From: Helicobacteraceae bacterium
GTDB taxonomy: Bacteria; Campylobacterota; Campylobacteria; Campylobacterales; Sulfurimonadaceae
Assembly (NCBI GenBank): GCA_027057185.1
Contig: JALUJE010000126.1
Coordinates: forward strand, 1 to 10,819
Reading direction: 5' to 3'
Length of the DNA stretch: 10,819 nt
In this document: piece after piece, positions 1 to 7,190 of the stretch
Layout: every line of letters starts with the position of its first letter
Numbering within the stretch: position 1 is the stretch's first letter
Made by a program: the position numbers and the translations under genes
Notes under the pieces: model-generated
The model's input: the letters and a program-made list of their open reading frames with translations, nothing else
What the model was told of the DNA's origin: nothing
The model's database searches: none

Positions 1-303
1 CTCAAGCTAAATGCTAATGTGCGGGTCGATATTTTTTACGAACACTTTTATCTAAGTAAGAAAGCTTTGGTTGACTTGCTCTCACAACTGTTTTTTGTAC
101 TGCCACTTTCGTTGCTTATTGTTTATGTGGGTATAGAATTTGTCGCGCTGAGTTTTTCTCAAATGGAGTGTTCATCGAATCCCGGAGGCTTGCCGTACCG
201 TTTTCTGGTCAAATCTTTAATGCCGCTGGCATTTGTACTGCTCATATTGCAGTCTATACGCGAGAGTGTGGCAGCATTCCGACGTTTCAGGGAAGCGATA
301 TGA
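1..303 (+). CDS. dctQ: TRAP transporter small permease subunit DctQ, C-terminal part
   Basis: The frame is open through base 1, so the true start lies outside the window; about 100 codons are visible, against roughly 160-190 for the family. The GTG at 19 falls within the conserved NVRVDIFY stretch and is not a plausible start. After that motif come two hydrophobic segments (about residues 25-50 and 75-90 of the visible part), as expected for the last helices of the four-helix DctQ subunit. In TRAP transporters this subunit pairs with the large permease in the inner membrane and helps a periplasmic binding protein deliver organic acids, driven by an ion gradient. The stop codon overlaps the dctM start (ATGA, 300-303), so the two are translationally coupled. 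The binding protein DctP is not in the window, presumably upstream. Substrate cannot be told from this fragment. Confidence 0.85.
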   Translation, partial: LKLNANVRVDIFYEHFYLSKKALVDLLSQLFFVLPLSLLIVYVGIEFVALSFSQMECSSNPGGLPYRFLVKSLMPLAFVLLILQSIRESVAAFRRFREAI

Positions 304-1580
304 TGGCGTTAATGATGTTTATTGCTGCTTTGCTGCTGCTATTGGTAGGCATTCCCGTTGCTTTTGTTTTCGGTGCCGTTTCCATAGTTTTTGCACTTAT
401 TTCACCACTGGGGCTGGAAGTCTTTAATATTTTGCCGTTTCGCATGTACGGAATTATGAGCAATACGACGTTAATGGCAGTACCGCTCTTTATTGTGATG
501 GGATTGATTTTGGAGAAGTCGCAGATGGCAGAACGGTTGTTGATGTCAATGAGTTCACTGTTTCGCTCATTTAAAGGCGGCTTGGCAATCAGTGTGGTGC
601 TGGTTGGCGCTATGCTGGCGGCATCAACGGGTATTGTCAGTGCTTCGGTAGTGATGATGAGTGTCATAGCACTGCCGCTGATGATTCGTGCCGGTTATGA
701 CAAAGGTATTGCCTCGGGTACTGTGGCCGCCAGCGGTACGTTAGGTCAGATTATTCCGCCGTCTATTATTTTAATTATTTTAGGTGATGTGATGAGTGTC
801 AGTGTCGGAGATCTGTTTAAAGGTGCCATATTGCCGGGTCTGGTACTGGTGGGACTCTACATTGTCTATATTGTCATGTCCGGTATGCTGCATCCTGAAA
901 AACTGCCGGCACAGTACTCTGAAGCATCGCTTGACATCAAAGAAGTGCTGATTGCCGTGGTGCCGCCGTTGCTATTGATGGTCTCAGTACTGGGTTCCAT
1001 CTTTGCAGGTATCGCTTCGCCGACGGAGTCGGCGGCATTTGGTGTGTTGGGTGCCATGGTGCTGAGTATTCTCAACCGTTCGTTACATATGGAAATGCTT
1101 AAATATGCCGCTTTTGAGACGGTAAAGCTCAGTGGTATGATTTTTATGATTCTCTTTGGGGCTACGGCATTTTCACTGGTATTTAACGAGCTTGGCGGTA
1201 CGGATATAGTCGTGGAGTTTTTCAGCCACGATATTGGTGATGTATGGATTTTCATTGGCGTAGCGATGCTAAGCATTTTTATTTTGGGATTTTTTATTGA
1301 TTTTATTGAGATCTCTTTTATTATTGTGCCGATATTAGTACCGGTCATGCATGCATTTGGCATTGATCCTGTTTGGTTTGCCGTACTCATAGCACTCAAT
1401 CTTCAGGCTTCATTTTTAACCCCGCCGTTTGGTTTGGCGCTCTTCTTTTTGAAAGGGGCATCCCACAATATGGTAAGCACCTTGGAAATTTACAGGGGTA
1501 TTGTACCGTTCATTGTCCTGCAGCTCATTGCTCTGGGGACTGTCATACTGTTCCCAGATCTTGTATTTGCATTTTTATAG
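300..1580 (+). CDS. dctM: TRAP transporter large permease subunit DctM
   Basis: This 426-residue polytopic membrane protein has the usual DctM length and about 12 hydrophobic segments along its whole length. Recognisable family stretches are GIPVAFVFG near the N-terminus, GQIIPPSIILI in the first half, GIASPTESAAFG in the middle and LTPPFGLALFFLKG near the end. Such proteins form the ion-coupled translocation channel of TRAP transporters for organic acids and related solutes. The start is placed at the ATG overlapping the dctQ stop, preceded by a GGGAAG ribosome-binding sequence; the next codon is also ATG (303) and could be used instead. An in-frame ATG at 168 would add 44 residues lying over dctQ and is rejected. 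The C-terminal half resembles the mannitol/chloroaromatic (TakM-like) subgroup, but assignment to keto- or dicarboxylates is only a guess. The stop codon TAG lies next to the ribosome-binding site of the HIT gene. Confidence 0.93.
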   Translation: MMALMMFIAALLLLLVGIPVAFVFGAVSIVFALISPLGLEVFNILPFRMYGIMSNTTLMAVPLFIVMGLILEKSQMAERLLMSMSSLFRSFKGGLAISVVLVGAMLAASTGIVSASVVMMSVIALPLMIRAGYDKGIASGTVAASGTLGQIIPPSIILIILGDVMSVSVGDLFKGAILPGLVLVGLYIVYIVMSGMLHPEKLPAQYSEASLDIKEVLIAVVPPLLLMVSVLGSIFAGIASPTESAAFGVLGAMVLSILNRSLHMEMLKYAAFETVKLSGMIFMILFGATAFSLVFNELGGTDIVVEFFSHDIGDVWIFIGVAMLSIFILGFFIDFIEISFIIVPILVPVMHAFGIDPVWFAVLIALNLQASFLTPPFGLALFFLKGASHNMVSTLEIYRGIVPFIVLQLIALGTVILFPDLVFAFL

Positions 1581-1585
1581 GAGGT
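1579..1585 (+). promoter_or_regulatory. Strong ribosome-binding site that fixes a GTG start
   Basis: AGGAGGT is a full anti-16S match. It ends four bases before the GTG at 1590 and overlaps the dctM stop codon. It decides the HIT-gene start, since no ATG is present at the right spacing, and suggests that dctM and the HIT gene share a transcript. Confidence 0.8.
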
Positions 1586-1589
1586 AGTC

Positions 1590-2090
1590 GTGAAAAATAT
1601 TTTATATGCACCGTGGCGAAGTGATTATGTGAGTGGTACGACAATAGAGGGGTGCGTGTTTTGTCATATCAGTACCCATCCCGATGATGACGCGCAGCTG
1701 CATGTGCTCTATCGTGACGAACACTGTTTTGTCGTTATGAACCGCTACCCGTATACTCCGGGTCATTTTATGATTATTCCACATATCCATACCGATAAGC
1801 TAGAAGCACTCGATACGCATGTATGGGGGCAGATGAGCCGTCTGGCCCAACAAGGAGTACGGCTTTTGAAAGAGGGTTTTGATGCGCCGGGGGTCAATCT
1901 TGGGATGAATTTAGGATCTATTGCGGGGGCGGGGATTGCCGAGCATATTCATTTGCATGTCGTACCACGCTGGAAAGGCGATACCAACTTTATTACTTCC
2001 ATTGGACAGACACGGGTCTATTCGACTGATTTTGAAAAAATCTATCGGCGGATTCATGAACTGATTCCTTACTATATGCCAAAACAATGA
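1590..2090 (+). CDS. HIT-family protein, Ap4A phosphorylase/hydrolase-like
   Basis: This 166-residue soluble protein carries the histidine-triad motif HIHLHVV at residues 119-125; the middle His121 or its neighbour would be the nucleophile that forms the nucleotidyl-enzyme intermediate. A CxxC pair (Cys22, Cys25) just after the N-terminal YAPWRSDY stretch matches the zinc-binding site of the longer HIT subgroup that includes actinobacterial Ap4A phosphorylase-like proteins such as Rv2613c. The PYTPGHFMIIP stretch (residues 54-64) is also typical of HIT domains. Enzymes of this group cleave dinucleoside polyphosphates or other nucleotide conjugates in the cytoplasm; the exact substrate cannot be read from the sequence. 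The gene starts with GTG behind a near-perfect Shine-Dalgarno. It sits 9 bases after dctM and 52 bases before the nonulosonate operon. No functional link to either neighbour is evident. Confidence 0.9.
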   Translation: MKNILYAPWRSDYVSGTTIEGCVFCHISTHPDDDAQLHVLYRDEHCFVVMNRYPYTPGHFMIIPHIHTDKLEALDTHVWGQMSRLAQQGVRLLKEGFDAPGVNLGMNLGSIAGAGIAEHIHLHVVPRWKGDTNFITSIGQTRVYSTDFEKIYRRIHELIPYYMPKQ

Positions 2091-2104
2091 TATTATGGTA
2101 AAAT
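2076..2104 (+). promoter_or_regulatory. Candidate sigma-70 promoter for the leg operon
   Basis: An extended -10 element TGGTAAAAT (2096-2104, hexamer TAAAAT 2099-2104) lies 38 bases before the first leg gene. A weak -35-like ATGCCA (2076-2081, four of six consensus bases) stands 17 bases upstream, within the end of the HIT gene. Reliance on an extended -10 with a poor -35 is usual for Campylobacterota vegetative promoters. Read-through from the HIT gene is also possible because the gap is only 52 bases and shows no terminator. Confidence 0.4.
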
Positions 2105-2142
2105 CAGTGTATTATTTTTGGTGTGGTCGTCAAGGTGGATAG

Positions 2143-3333
2143 ATGCAAAATATTTTAGAATTGATTGGTCGGGACGAGGCACTCTTTAGTGATGATATGG
2201 CTGTTCATGAGGAGGCGCTGTGTACCATTGTCTCGGCATCATCGTTTTTGGTTATTGGCGGTGCCGGTTCTATTGGTCAGGCTGTTACCAAAGAGATATT
2301 TAAGCGTCAGCCCAAAAAATTGCATGTTGTGGATATTTCTGAAAACAACATGGTCGAGCTGGTGCGTGACATTCGCAGTTCATTTGGCTATATCAGCGGA
2401 GATTTTAAAACCTTTGCTCTGGATGTGGGTTCGTTGGAGTACGATGCGTTGATACAATCTGATGGTGTATACGATTATGTCTTAAACCTCTCGGCACTCA
2501 AGCACGTTCGAAGCGAAAAAGACCCGTTTACACTGATGCGGATGATTGATGTCAATATCTTCAATACCGACAAAACGTTGCAGCAGTCTATTGATCACGG
2601 TGTAAGAAAATATTTTTGTGTCTCAACCGACAAAGCAGCCAATCCGGTCAACATGATGGGTGCGAGCAAACGTATTATGGAGATGTTTTTGATGCAAAAA
2701 TCGTTACAGATCAATATCTCAACCGCACGTTTTGCCAATGTTGCCTTTTCGGATGGTTCCTTGTTGTATGGTTTCAATCGGCGTATGGAAAAATTCCAGC
2801 CTCTTGTTGCACCTCATGATATTAAACGCTATTTCTTCACACCCCAAGAGAGTGGTGAACTCTGTTTGATGAGTTGTATTTTTGGTGAGAATCGTGATAT
2901 TTTCTTTCCAAAACTGAGTGAGAAACTGCACTTGGTCTCTTTTGCGGATATTGCCGTAAAATATCTTGAGTCCAAAGGATATGAACCGTATGAGTGTCAT
3001 GATGAAGATGAAGCACGTGCTTTAGCATTAACACTGCCCCAAAAGAGAAAGTGGCCCTGTCTCTTTACCTCAAGCGATACTACGGGGGAGAAAGACTTTG
3101 AAGAATTTTTTACGGAACATGAGACCCTTGACATGGAGCGTTTTAAAAATCTCGGTGTCATTGAAAACCCTGCCGACTTTGATGCGATACTTTTACAGGA
3201 GTTTGAAACTGTCGTTGCGGCACTCAAAGCTAAAAAATCATGGTCTAAAGAGGAGATTGTCACTCTTTTTTTCAAAATGATTCCCGACTTTGATCATCGA
3301 GAGACGGGAAAATACTTAGATGGGAAGATGTGA
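2143..3333 (+). CDS. legB: NDP-N-acetylglucosamine 4,6-dehydratase (legionaminic acid pathway step 1), FlaA1/CapD-type SDR
   Basis: This 396-residue protein would catalyse NAD-dependent 4,6-dehydration of a nucleotide-linked GlcNAc, giving the 4-keto-6-deoxy sugar used by the next gene product. An N-terminal extension of about 33 residues precedes the Rossmann glycine motif GGAGSIG (39-45); VVDISENN (62-69) ends the second strand. The active-site region STDKAANPVN (161-170) is followed by MMGASK. The usual SDR Tyr-xxx-Lys is therefore Met172-xxx-Lys176, the Ser-Met-Lys arrangement known in WbpM-type dehydratases. The C-terminal third (about 280-396) is an extension typical of the long homologues that precede LegC in O-antigen clusters. 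The ATG follows an AAGGTGG ribosome-binding site. Campylobacter jejuni LegB, which acts on GDP-GlcNAc, is as I recall a shorter SDR of another branch, so the symbol is given by pathway position and the nucleotide (UDP or GDP) is unresolved. Confidence 0.85.
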   Translation: MQNILELIGRDEALFSDDMAVHEEALCTIVSASSFLVIGGAGSIGQAVTKEIFKRQPKKLHVVDISENNMVELVRDIRSSFGYISGDFKTFALDVGSLEYDALIQSDGVYDYVLNLSALKHVRSEKDPFTLMRMIDVNIFNTDKTLQQSIDHGVRKYFCVSTDKAANPVNMMGASKRIMEMFLMQKSLQINISTARFANVAFSDGSLLYGFNRRMEKFQPLVAPHDIKRYFFTPQESGELCLMSCIFGENRDIFFPKLSEKLHLVSFADIAVKYLESKGYEPYECHDEDEARALALTLPQKRKWPCLFTSSDTTGEKDFEEFFTEHETLDMERFKNLGVIENPADFDAILLQEFETVVAALKAKKSWSKEEIVTLFFKMIPDFDHRETGKYLDGKM

Positions 3334-4472
3334 TGTTTGAAGCAACGGCGGCATTTATTCGATCTACTTTTAATACGTCGGCGTTTATCCCCCTGCATGA
3401 GCCGTGTTTTATCGGCAATGAGAAACGCTACCTCAATGAATGCATTGACTCCACGTTTGTCTCATCGGTGGGTGCATTTGTTGATACGTTTGAAACCCGC
3501 ATAGCAGAATATACCGGAGCTAAATATGCCATTGCAACCGTCAACGGCACCTCGGCATTGCATGTTTCACTACTTCTGGCCAATGTACAGCCCGGTGATG
3601 AGGTGATTACTCAGCCGTTGACATTTATTGCAACCTGTAATGCCATTAGCTACTGTAATGCCTCTCCCGTTTTTGTTGATGTTGACCGGGAAACTATGGG
3701 ACTCTCGCCCCGGGCACTCAGAACATTTTTGGAAACACACTGTGTGCTTGAAGATGCTACATGTAAAAATAGAATAACCGGCAACATTATTAGAGCATGT
3801 GTACCGATGCATACCTTTGGACATCCCTGTCGAATGGATAAAATCAAAGCAATTTGTGATGCATACCATATTGTTTTGGTTGAGGATGCTGCTGAATCAC
3901 TGGGAAGCTATTATCGTTCACAACATACGGGTACTTTTGGTGCGCTGGGAGCATTTAGTTTTAACGGTAACAAAATCATTACCGCCGGTGGCGGCGGTTG
4001 CATTGTTACGAATGATGCTACGCTCGCTTCCAAAGCCAGACACATCACCACTACGGCAAAAATACCGCACTCATGGGAATATACCCACGACATGATCGGC
4101 TATAATTACCGTATGCCCAATATTAATGCTGCCGTATTGGTTGCTCAGTTGGAATATTTAGATAGCTATATTGAAAACAAACGGCGGCTTGCACATGAGT
4201 ATTGGAATTTTTTTGCTGAACATGATATGAATTTTGTTACAGAACCTGAAAAAAGCCGTTCAAATTACTGGCTCAATGCCATTGTACTAGAAAACAAACA
4301 GGAGCGTGACCACTTTTTAGAGGTTACCAACGCCCAAGGAGTGATGACCCGTCCCGTCTGGACACTGATGCATAAGCTCAAGATGTTTGAAAATGCCCAG
4401 TGCGGTACCTTGGAAAATGCCCAGTGGTTTGAAGAACGTGTTGTGAATATTCCAAGTAGTGTGAGACTCTAA
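3333..4472 (+). CDS. legC: LegC-family PLP-dependent aminotransferase
   Basis: This DegT/DnrJ/EryC1/ArnB-fold sugar aminotransferase has 379 residues. It should move an amino group from glutamate to C4 of the 4-keto-6-deoxy sugar made by LegB. Visible landmarks are NGTSALH (71-77), which holds the cofactor phosphate; the aspartate in VEDAAESLGS (183-192), which contacts the PLP ring nitrogen; and the NGNK motif with Lys214 as the internal aldimine lysine, followed by a TAGGGG run. The C-terminal WFEERVVNIPSS block is characteristic of LegC proteins. The start is taken as ATG 3333, which overlaps the legB stop by one base (TGATG) and follows GGGAAG at good distance; a GTG at 3330 with a 4-base overlap is an alternative adding one residue. 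A 14-base in-frame direct repeat near the 3' end gives two ENAQ units. Confidence 0.93.
   Translation: MFEATAAFIRSTFNTSAFIPLHEPCFIGNEKRYLNECIDSTFVSSVGAFVDTFETRIAEYTGAKYAIATVNGTSALHVSLLLANVQPGDEVITQPLTFIATCNAISYCNASPVFVDVDRETMGLSPRALRTFLETHCVLEDATCKNRITGNIIRACVPMHTFGHPCRMDKIKAICDAYHIVLVEDAAESLGSYYRSQHTGTFGALGAFSFNGNKIITAGGGGCIVTNDATLASKARHITTTAKIPHSWEYTHDMIGYNYRMPNINAAVLVAQLEYLDSYIENKRRLAHEYWNFFAEHDMNFVTEPEKSRSNYWLNAIVLENKQERDHFLEVTNAQGVMTRPVWTLMHKLKMFENAQCGTLENAQWFEERVVNIPSSVRL
4389..4426 (+). repeat. 14-base in-frame direct repeat within legC
   Basis: GAAAATGCCCAGTG occurs at 4389-4402 and again at 4413-4426, offset by 24 bases (eight codons). It encodes the paired ENAQC and ENAQW units. 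The second copy covers the position where LegC relatives usually carry a similar NAEW stretch. It may be chance or a small local duplication. Confidence 0.7.
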
Positions 4473-5050
4473 TGCTACAGATTGTTTTGATTGGCGGAGG
4501 AGGGCATTGCAGAGCGGTTATTGATGTGATTGAGCAAGAGGGTCGGTTTGAGATTGCCGGTATCATCGATCAGCCTGAACGGATCGGCTCAAGTGTCTTG
4601 GATTATGATATCATCGGCACTGATGCGCAACTCGAACGGTTCTCTCGAAACTATCGATATGCTCTTGTTACGGTTGGACAGATTGTATCACCCAAGGTGA
4701 GAGTAAACCTGTTTGAACAGGCTAAAAAAGCGGGTTTTATTCTACCGTGCATCGTTTCTCCTAGAGCCTATGTTTCACGATATGCAACTATTGGTGAGGG
4801 CACGGTGATTATGCATGATGCACTCATTAATGCCAATGTAGATATTGGTAACAACTGTATTATCAATACCAAAGCGCTGATTGAACATGACACGCGAATT
4901 GAAGCGCATTGTCATATTGCTACGGGATCCTTGATTAACGGTGGTGTTACGGTGAAGCAGGGCAGTTTTATTGGAAGTGGTGCCGTCAGTAAAGAGGGTA
5001 TTACCATTGAAGAAAATAGTGTTATTAAAGCAGGGAGCGTTGTGAGATGA
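4472..5050 (+). CDS. legD: NeuD/PglD-family sugar O/N-acyltransferase (C4-amino N-acetyltransferase)
   Basis: This 192-residue protein has the two-part PglD/NeuD architecture. An N-terminal Rossmann-like sugar-nucleotide-binding domain begins with IGGGGHCRAVIDVI (7-20). A left-handed beta-helix of hexapeptide repeats runs from about residue 93 to the end (ATIGEGTVI, ANVDIGNNC, GSFIGSGAV, ENSVIKAGS). His139 in the EHD motif matches the general-base histidine of Campylobacter PglD (His125), and HCHIATGS follows. It should acetylate the 4-amino group left by LegC, using acetyl-CoA, to give the 2,4-diacetamido-2,4,6-trideoxy sugar. Campylobacter LegH does the same step. The start overlaps the legC stop by one base (TAATG). 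The C-terminus stops directly at AGSVVR, without the few extra residues seen in many relatives. The family also includes enzymes for bacillosamine, but the surrounding genes favour legionaminic acid. Confidence 0.88.
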   Translation: MLQIVLIGGGGHCRAVIDVIEQEGRFEIAGIIDQPERIGSSVLDYDIIGTDAQLERFSRNYRYALVTVGQIVSPKVRVNLFEQAKKAGFILPCIVSPRAYVSRYATIGEGTVIMHDALINANVDIGNNCIINTKALIEHDTRIEAHCHIATGSLINGGVTVKQGSFIGSGAVSKEGITIEENSVIKAGSVVR

Positions 5051-6042
5051 GTGTCTTTATTATTGCTGAGGCCGGTGTCAATCATAATGGTTCTGTGACA
5101 TTGGCAAAGCAGCTTATTGATGTTGCAGCCGAGGCAGGAGCAGATGCTGTCAAATTTCAAACATTTCAAACCAAACAGCTGGTCTCCAGGAATGCTAAAA
5201 AGGCCGACTATCAACTAGAACATACCGATGTCGGTGAGTCACAGTTTGATATGATCAAAAAGCTTGAGTTGGATATTCAGACACATCGAGAGTTGATTGC
5301 TTACTGCCAAAAGAAGCGTATTATGTTTCTCTCTACACCATTTGATCATGAGAGCATTATAATGTTGCATGATCTCGCATTGCCCATTTTTAAAATTCCC
5401 AGTGGCGAGATTACCAATTTGCCCTATCTTCGAGCTATTGGAGCTTTGAAAAAAGAGGTCATTCTCTCTACGGGTATGGCGACGCTCGGAGAGATTGAGA
5501 CGGCGCTCAATATTTTGGTTGATGCAGGAACATGTCTACATCACATTACCGTACTACATGCCAATACGATGTATCCAACACCGATGGAAGATGTCAACCT
5601 GCATGCCATGGTAACCATTGGAAAAGCTCTGAATGTGGCGTATGGCTACAGTGATCATACTTTAGGAATCGAGGTTGATATTGCCGCAGTGGCGCTTGGA
5701 GCAAGTGTGATAGAGAAGCATTTTACACTCGACAAAACGATGCCGGGTCCCGATCATAAGGCATCACTCGAACCTGATGAACTTAAAGCCATGGTACGAT
5801 CCATCAGAAATATTGAGTATGCCCTGGGTGATGGTGTGAAAAAACCAAGCAGAAGTGAACTGCCGAATAGAGCCGTTGCCCGAAAATCGATTGTGGCGAA
5901 TCGACCCATTGCCAAAGGGGAGTGCTTCAGTGAGGAAAATCTTGCCGTAAAACGTCCTGGAACCGGAATGAGTCCGATGCGCTGGGATGAAATTATTGGA
6001 ACCGATGCCAGTAGAAATTATGAGGTGGATGAGCTGATATGA
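5047..6042 (+). CDS. legI: Legionaminic acid synthase, NeuB family
   Basis: This 331-residue enzyme would condense phosphoenolpyruvate with 2,4-diacetamido-2,4,6-trideoxymannose to form N,N'-diacetyllegionaminic acid. The N-terminal TIM barrel (about 1-265) opens with IIAEAGVNHNGS (5-16) and contains AVKFQTF (34-40), STPFD (96-100) and IPSGEI (117-122). The LHANTMYPTP stretch (170-179) is close to the LHxNTEYPTP variant of LegI proteins. The metal-binding histidines His204 (YSDH) and His225 (EKHF) are 21 residues apart, as in meningococcal NeuB. A C-terminal SAF (antifreeze-like) domain from about 279 holds RPGTG (303-307), which reaches the partner active site in the NeuB dimer. The start overlaps the legD stop by four bases (ATGA). 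PseI or sialic acid synthase are the alternatives; LegC, LegG and PtmE as neighbours argue for LegI. Confidence 0.92.
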   Translation: MSVFIIAEAGVNHNGSVTLAKQLIDVAAEAGADAVKFQTFQTKQLVSRNAKKADYQLEHTDVGESQFDMIKKLELDIQTHRELIAYCQKKRIMFLSTPFDHESIIMLHDLALPIFKIPSGEITNLPYLRAIGALKKEVILSTGMATLGEIETALNILVDAGTCLHHITVLHANTMYPTPMEDVNLHAMVTIGKALNVAYGYSDHTLGIEVDIAAVALGASVIEKHFTLDKTMPGPDHKASLEPDELKAMVRSIRNIEYALGDGVKKPSRSELPNRAVARKSIVANRPIAKGECFSEENLAVKRPGTGMSPMRWDEIIGTDASRNYEVDELI

Positions 6043-7190
6043 GAACGATATGTGCCGTTACTGGAACCCGTGCGGAATATGGTCTATTGTATCCTATTTT
6101 AAAAAAGATTCAAGCTTCCAATGCCCTTGAATTGCAGCTCATTGCTACGACCATGCATCTTTCACCTGAATTTGGATTGACCTATAAGCAGATCGAAGCA
6201 GACGGTTTTAGTATTGACGATACCATCGAGAATCTTATAGCATCAGACTCTAAAAAGGCTATGGCAAAATCAACGGCATTGGCAACACTGCTGCTCTCAG
6301 ATAGCTTTGAACGTCTTAAACCCGATGTTGTTTTGCTGCTTGGAGATCGTTATGAGACCCTTGCCGCGGCGACATGCGCACTCTTAATGAATATTCCCAT
6401 TGCCCATATTCATGGCGGTGAAATTACAGAAGGTGCGGTGGATGAGCAGATACGTCATGCCATTACCAAAATGAGCTATTTGCATTTTACGGCAACAAAT
6501 GCATACAAAGAGCGTATCATTCAGATGGGGGAATCACCGCAGCGCGTCTTTTGCAGCGGTGCTCCGGGTATTGACAATATTATTGCTCTGGAGTTACTTG
6601 AGCGAGCCGAACTCGAAGCGTATCTCGACTGGAACTTCGGAGATTCGAGTGCACTATTGACGTATCATAGCCAAACACTACATCCTGTTGCCATACAAAA
6701 CGAGATGGAACGGATCTTTCAAGTATTGGAGGCTTCTGATTTACATGTACTCTTTACCTATGCCAACAGTGATGCGGGTGGTAGTACGATTAACCGCATG
6801 ATAGAGACATTTTGTCATAGCAATACTACCAAATACAAAGTTGTTAAAAGTTTGGGTCAACACCGATACTTGAGTGCGATGCATAGTGTTGACCTGATAA
6901 TCGGAAACAGCTCCAGCGGGATTATAGAAGCGGCAAGTTTTCACAAACCGGTGGTCAACATAGGAAATCGTCAACTCGGACGACTGCAAAGTGGTAACGT
7001 TATTGACTGTGAAACTGAAACGCTCGAACGTGCCATCCATGAGGCCCGTTCGGAGGTATTTAAATTGAAATGTAAGACTATTACCAATATTTACGGTCAG
7101 GGTAATGCTGCAGCGTTTATTGTCGATGTACTAGAGAGAGAGCCGCTCGATATTGTAAAAAAATTTGTAGACAGAAAGAGTGATATATGA
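6039..7190 (+). CDS. legG: Hydrolysing NDP-sugar 2-epimerase, NeuC/LegG family
   Basis: This 383-residue GT-B-fold enzyme should invert C2 and release the nucleotide, giving free 2,4-diacetamido-2,4,6-trideoxymannose for LegI. Family marks are VTGTRAEYGLLYPI (7-20), LGDRYETLAA (101-110), HGGEITEGAVDEQIRHA (125-141), GAPGIDN (174-180), NSSSGIIEA (290-298) and NIGNRQLGR (307-315). These carry the histidine, glutamate and aspartate residues and the nucleotide-binding serines of the UDP-GlcNAc 2-epimerase superfamily. The NSSSG and IGxRQxGR blocks separate NeuC/LegG from the non-hydrolysing WecB type. The start overlaps the legI stop by four bases (ATGA). In Campylobacter jejuni, LegG acts on the GDP-linked sugar; whether this one uses GDP or UDP cannot be read from the sequence. 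Confidence 0.92.
   Translation: MRTICAVTGTRAEYGLLYPILKKIQASNALELQLIATTMHLSPEFGLTYKQIEADGFSIDDTIENLIASDSKKAMAKSTALATLLLSDSFERLKPDVVLLLGDRYETLAAATCALLMNIPIAHIHGGEITEGAVDEQIRHAITKMSYLHFTATNAYKERIIQMGESPQRVFCSGAPGIDNIIALELLERAELEAYLDWNFGDSSALLTYHSQTLHPVAIQNEMERIFQVLEASDLHVLFTYANSDAGGSTINRMIETFCHSNTTKYKVVKSLGQHRYLSAMHSVDLIIGNSSSGIIEAASFHKPVVNIGNRQLGRLQSGNVIDCETETLERAIHEARSEVFKLKCKTITNIYGQGNAAAFIVDVLEREPLDIVKKFVDRKSDI

Noticed and set aside
168..299. In-frame upstream extension of dctM starting at ATG 168
   Set aside because: It lies wholly over dctQ in another frame, has no membrane-helix pattern of DctM type, and the ATGA junction at 300 gives a normal-length protein.
866..1399. Long - strand open frame (177 codons) opposite dctM
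   Set aside because: Antisense shadow of a well-conserved membrane protein; low-complexity Ser/Ile/Thr-rich product with no motif or ribosome-binding site.
1..1580. TRAP transporter as a sialic/legionaminic acid importer (SiaQM) linked to the leg operon
   Set aside because: The small and large subunits are separate and look like generic organic-acid TRAP proteins; there are no nonulosonate catabolic genes, and the HIT gene and a likely promoter intervene.
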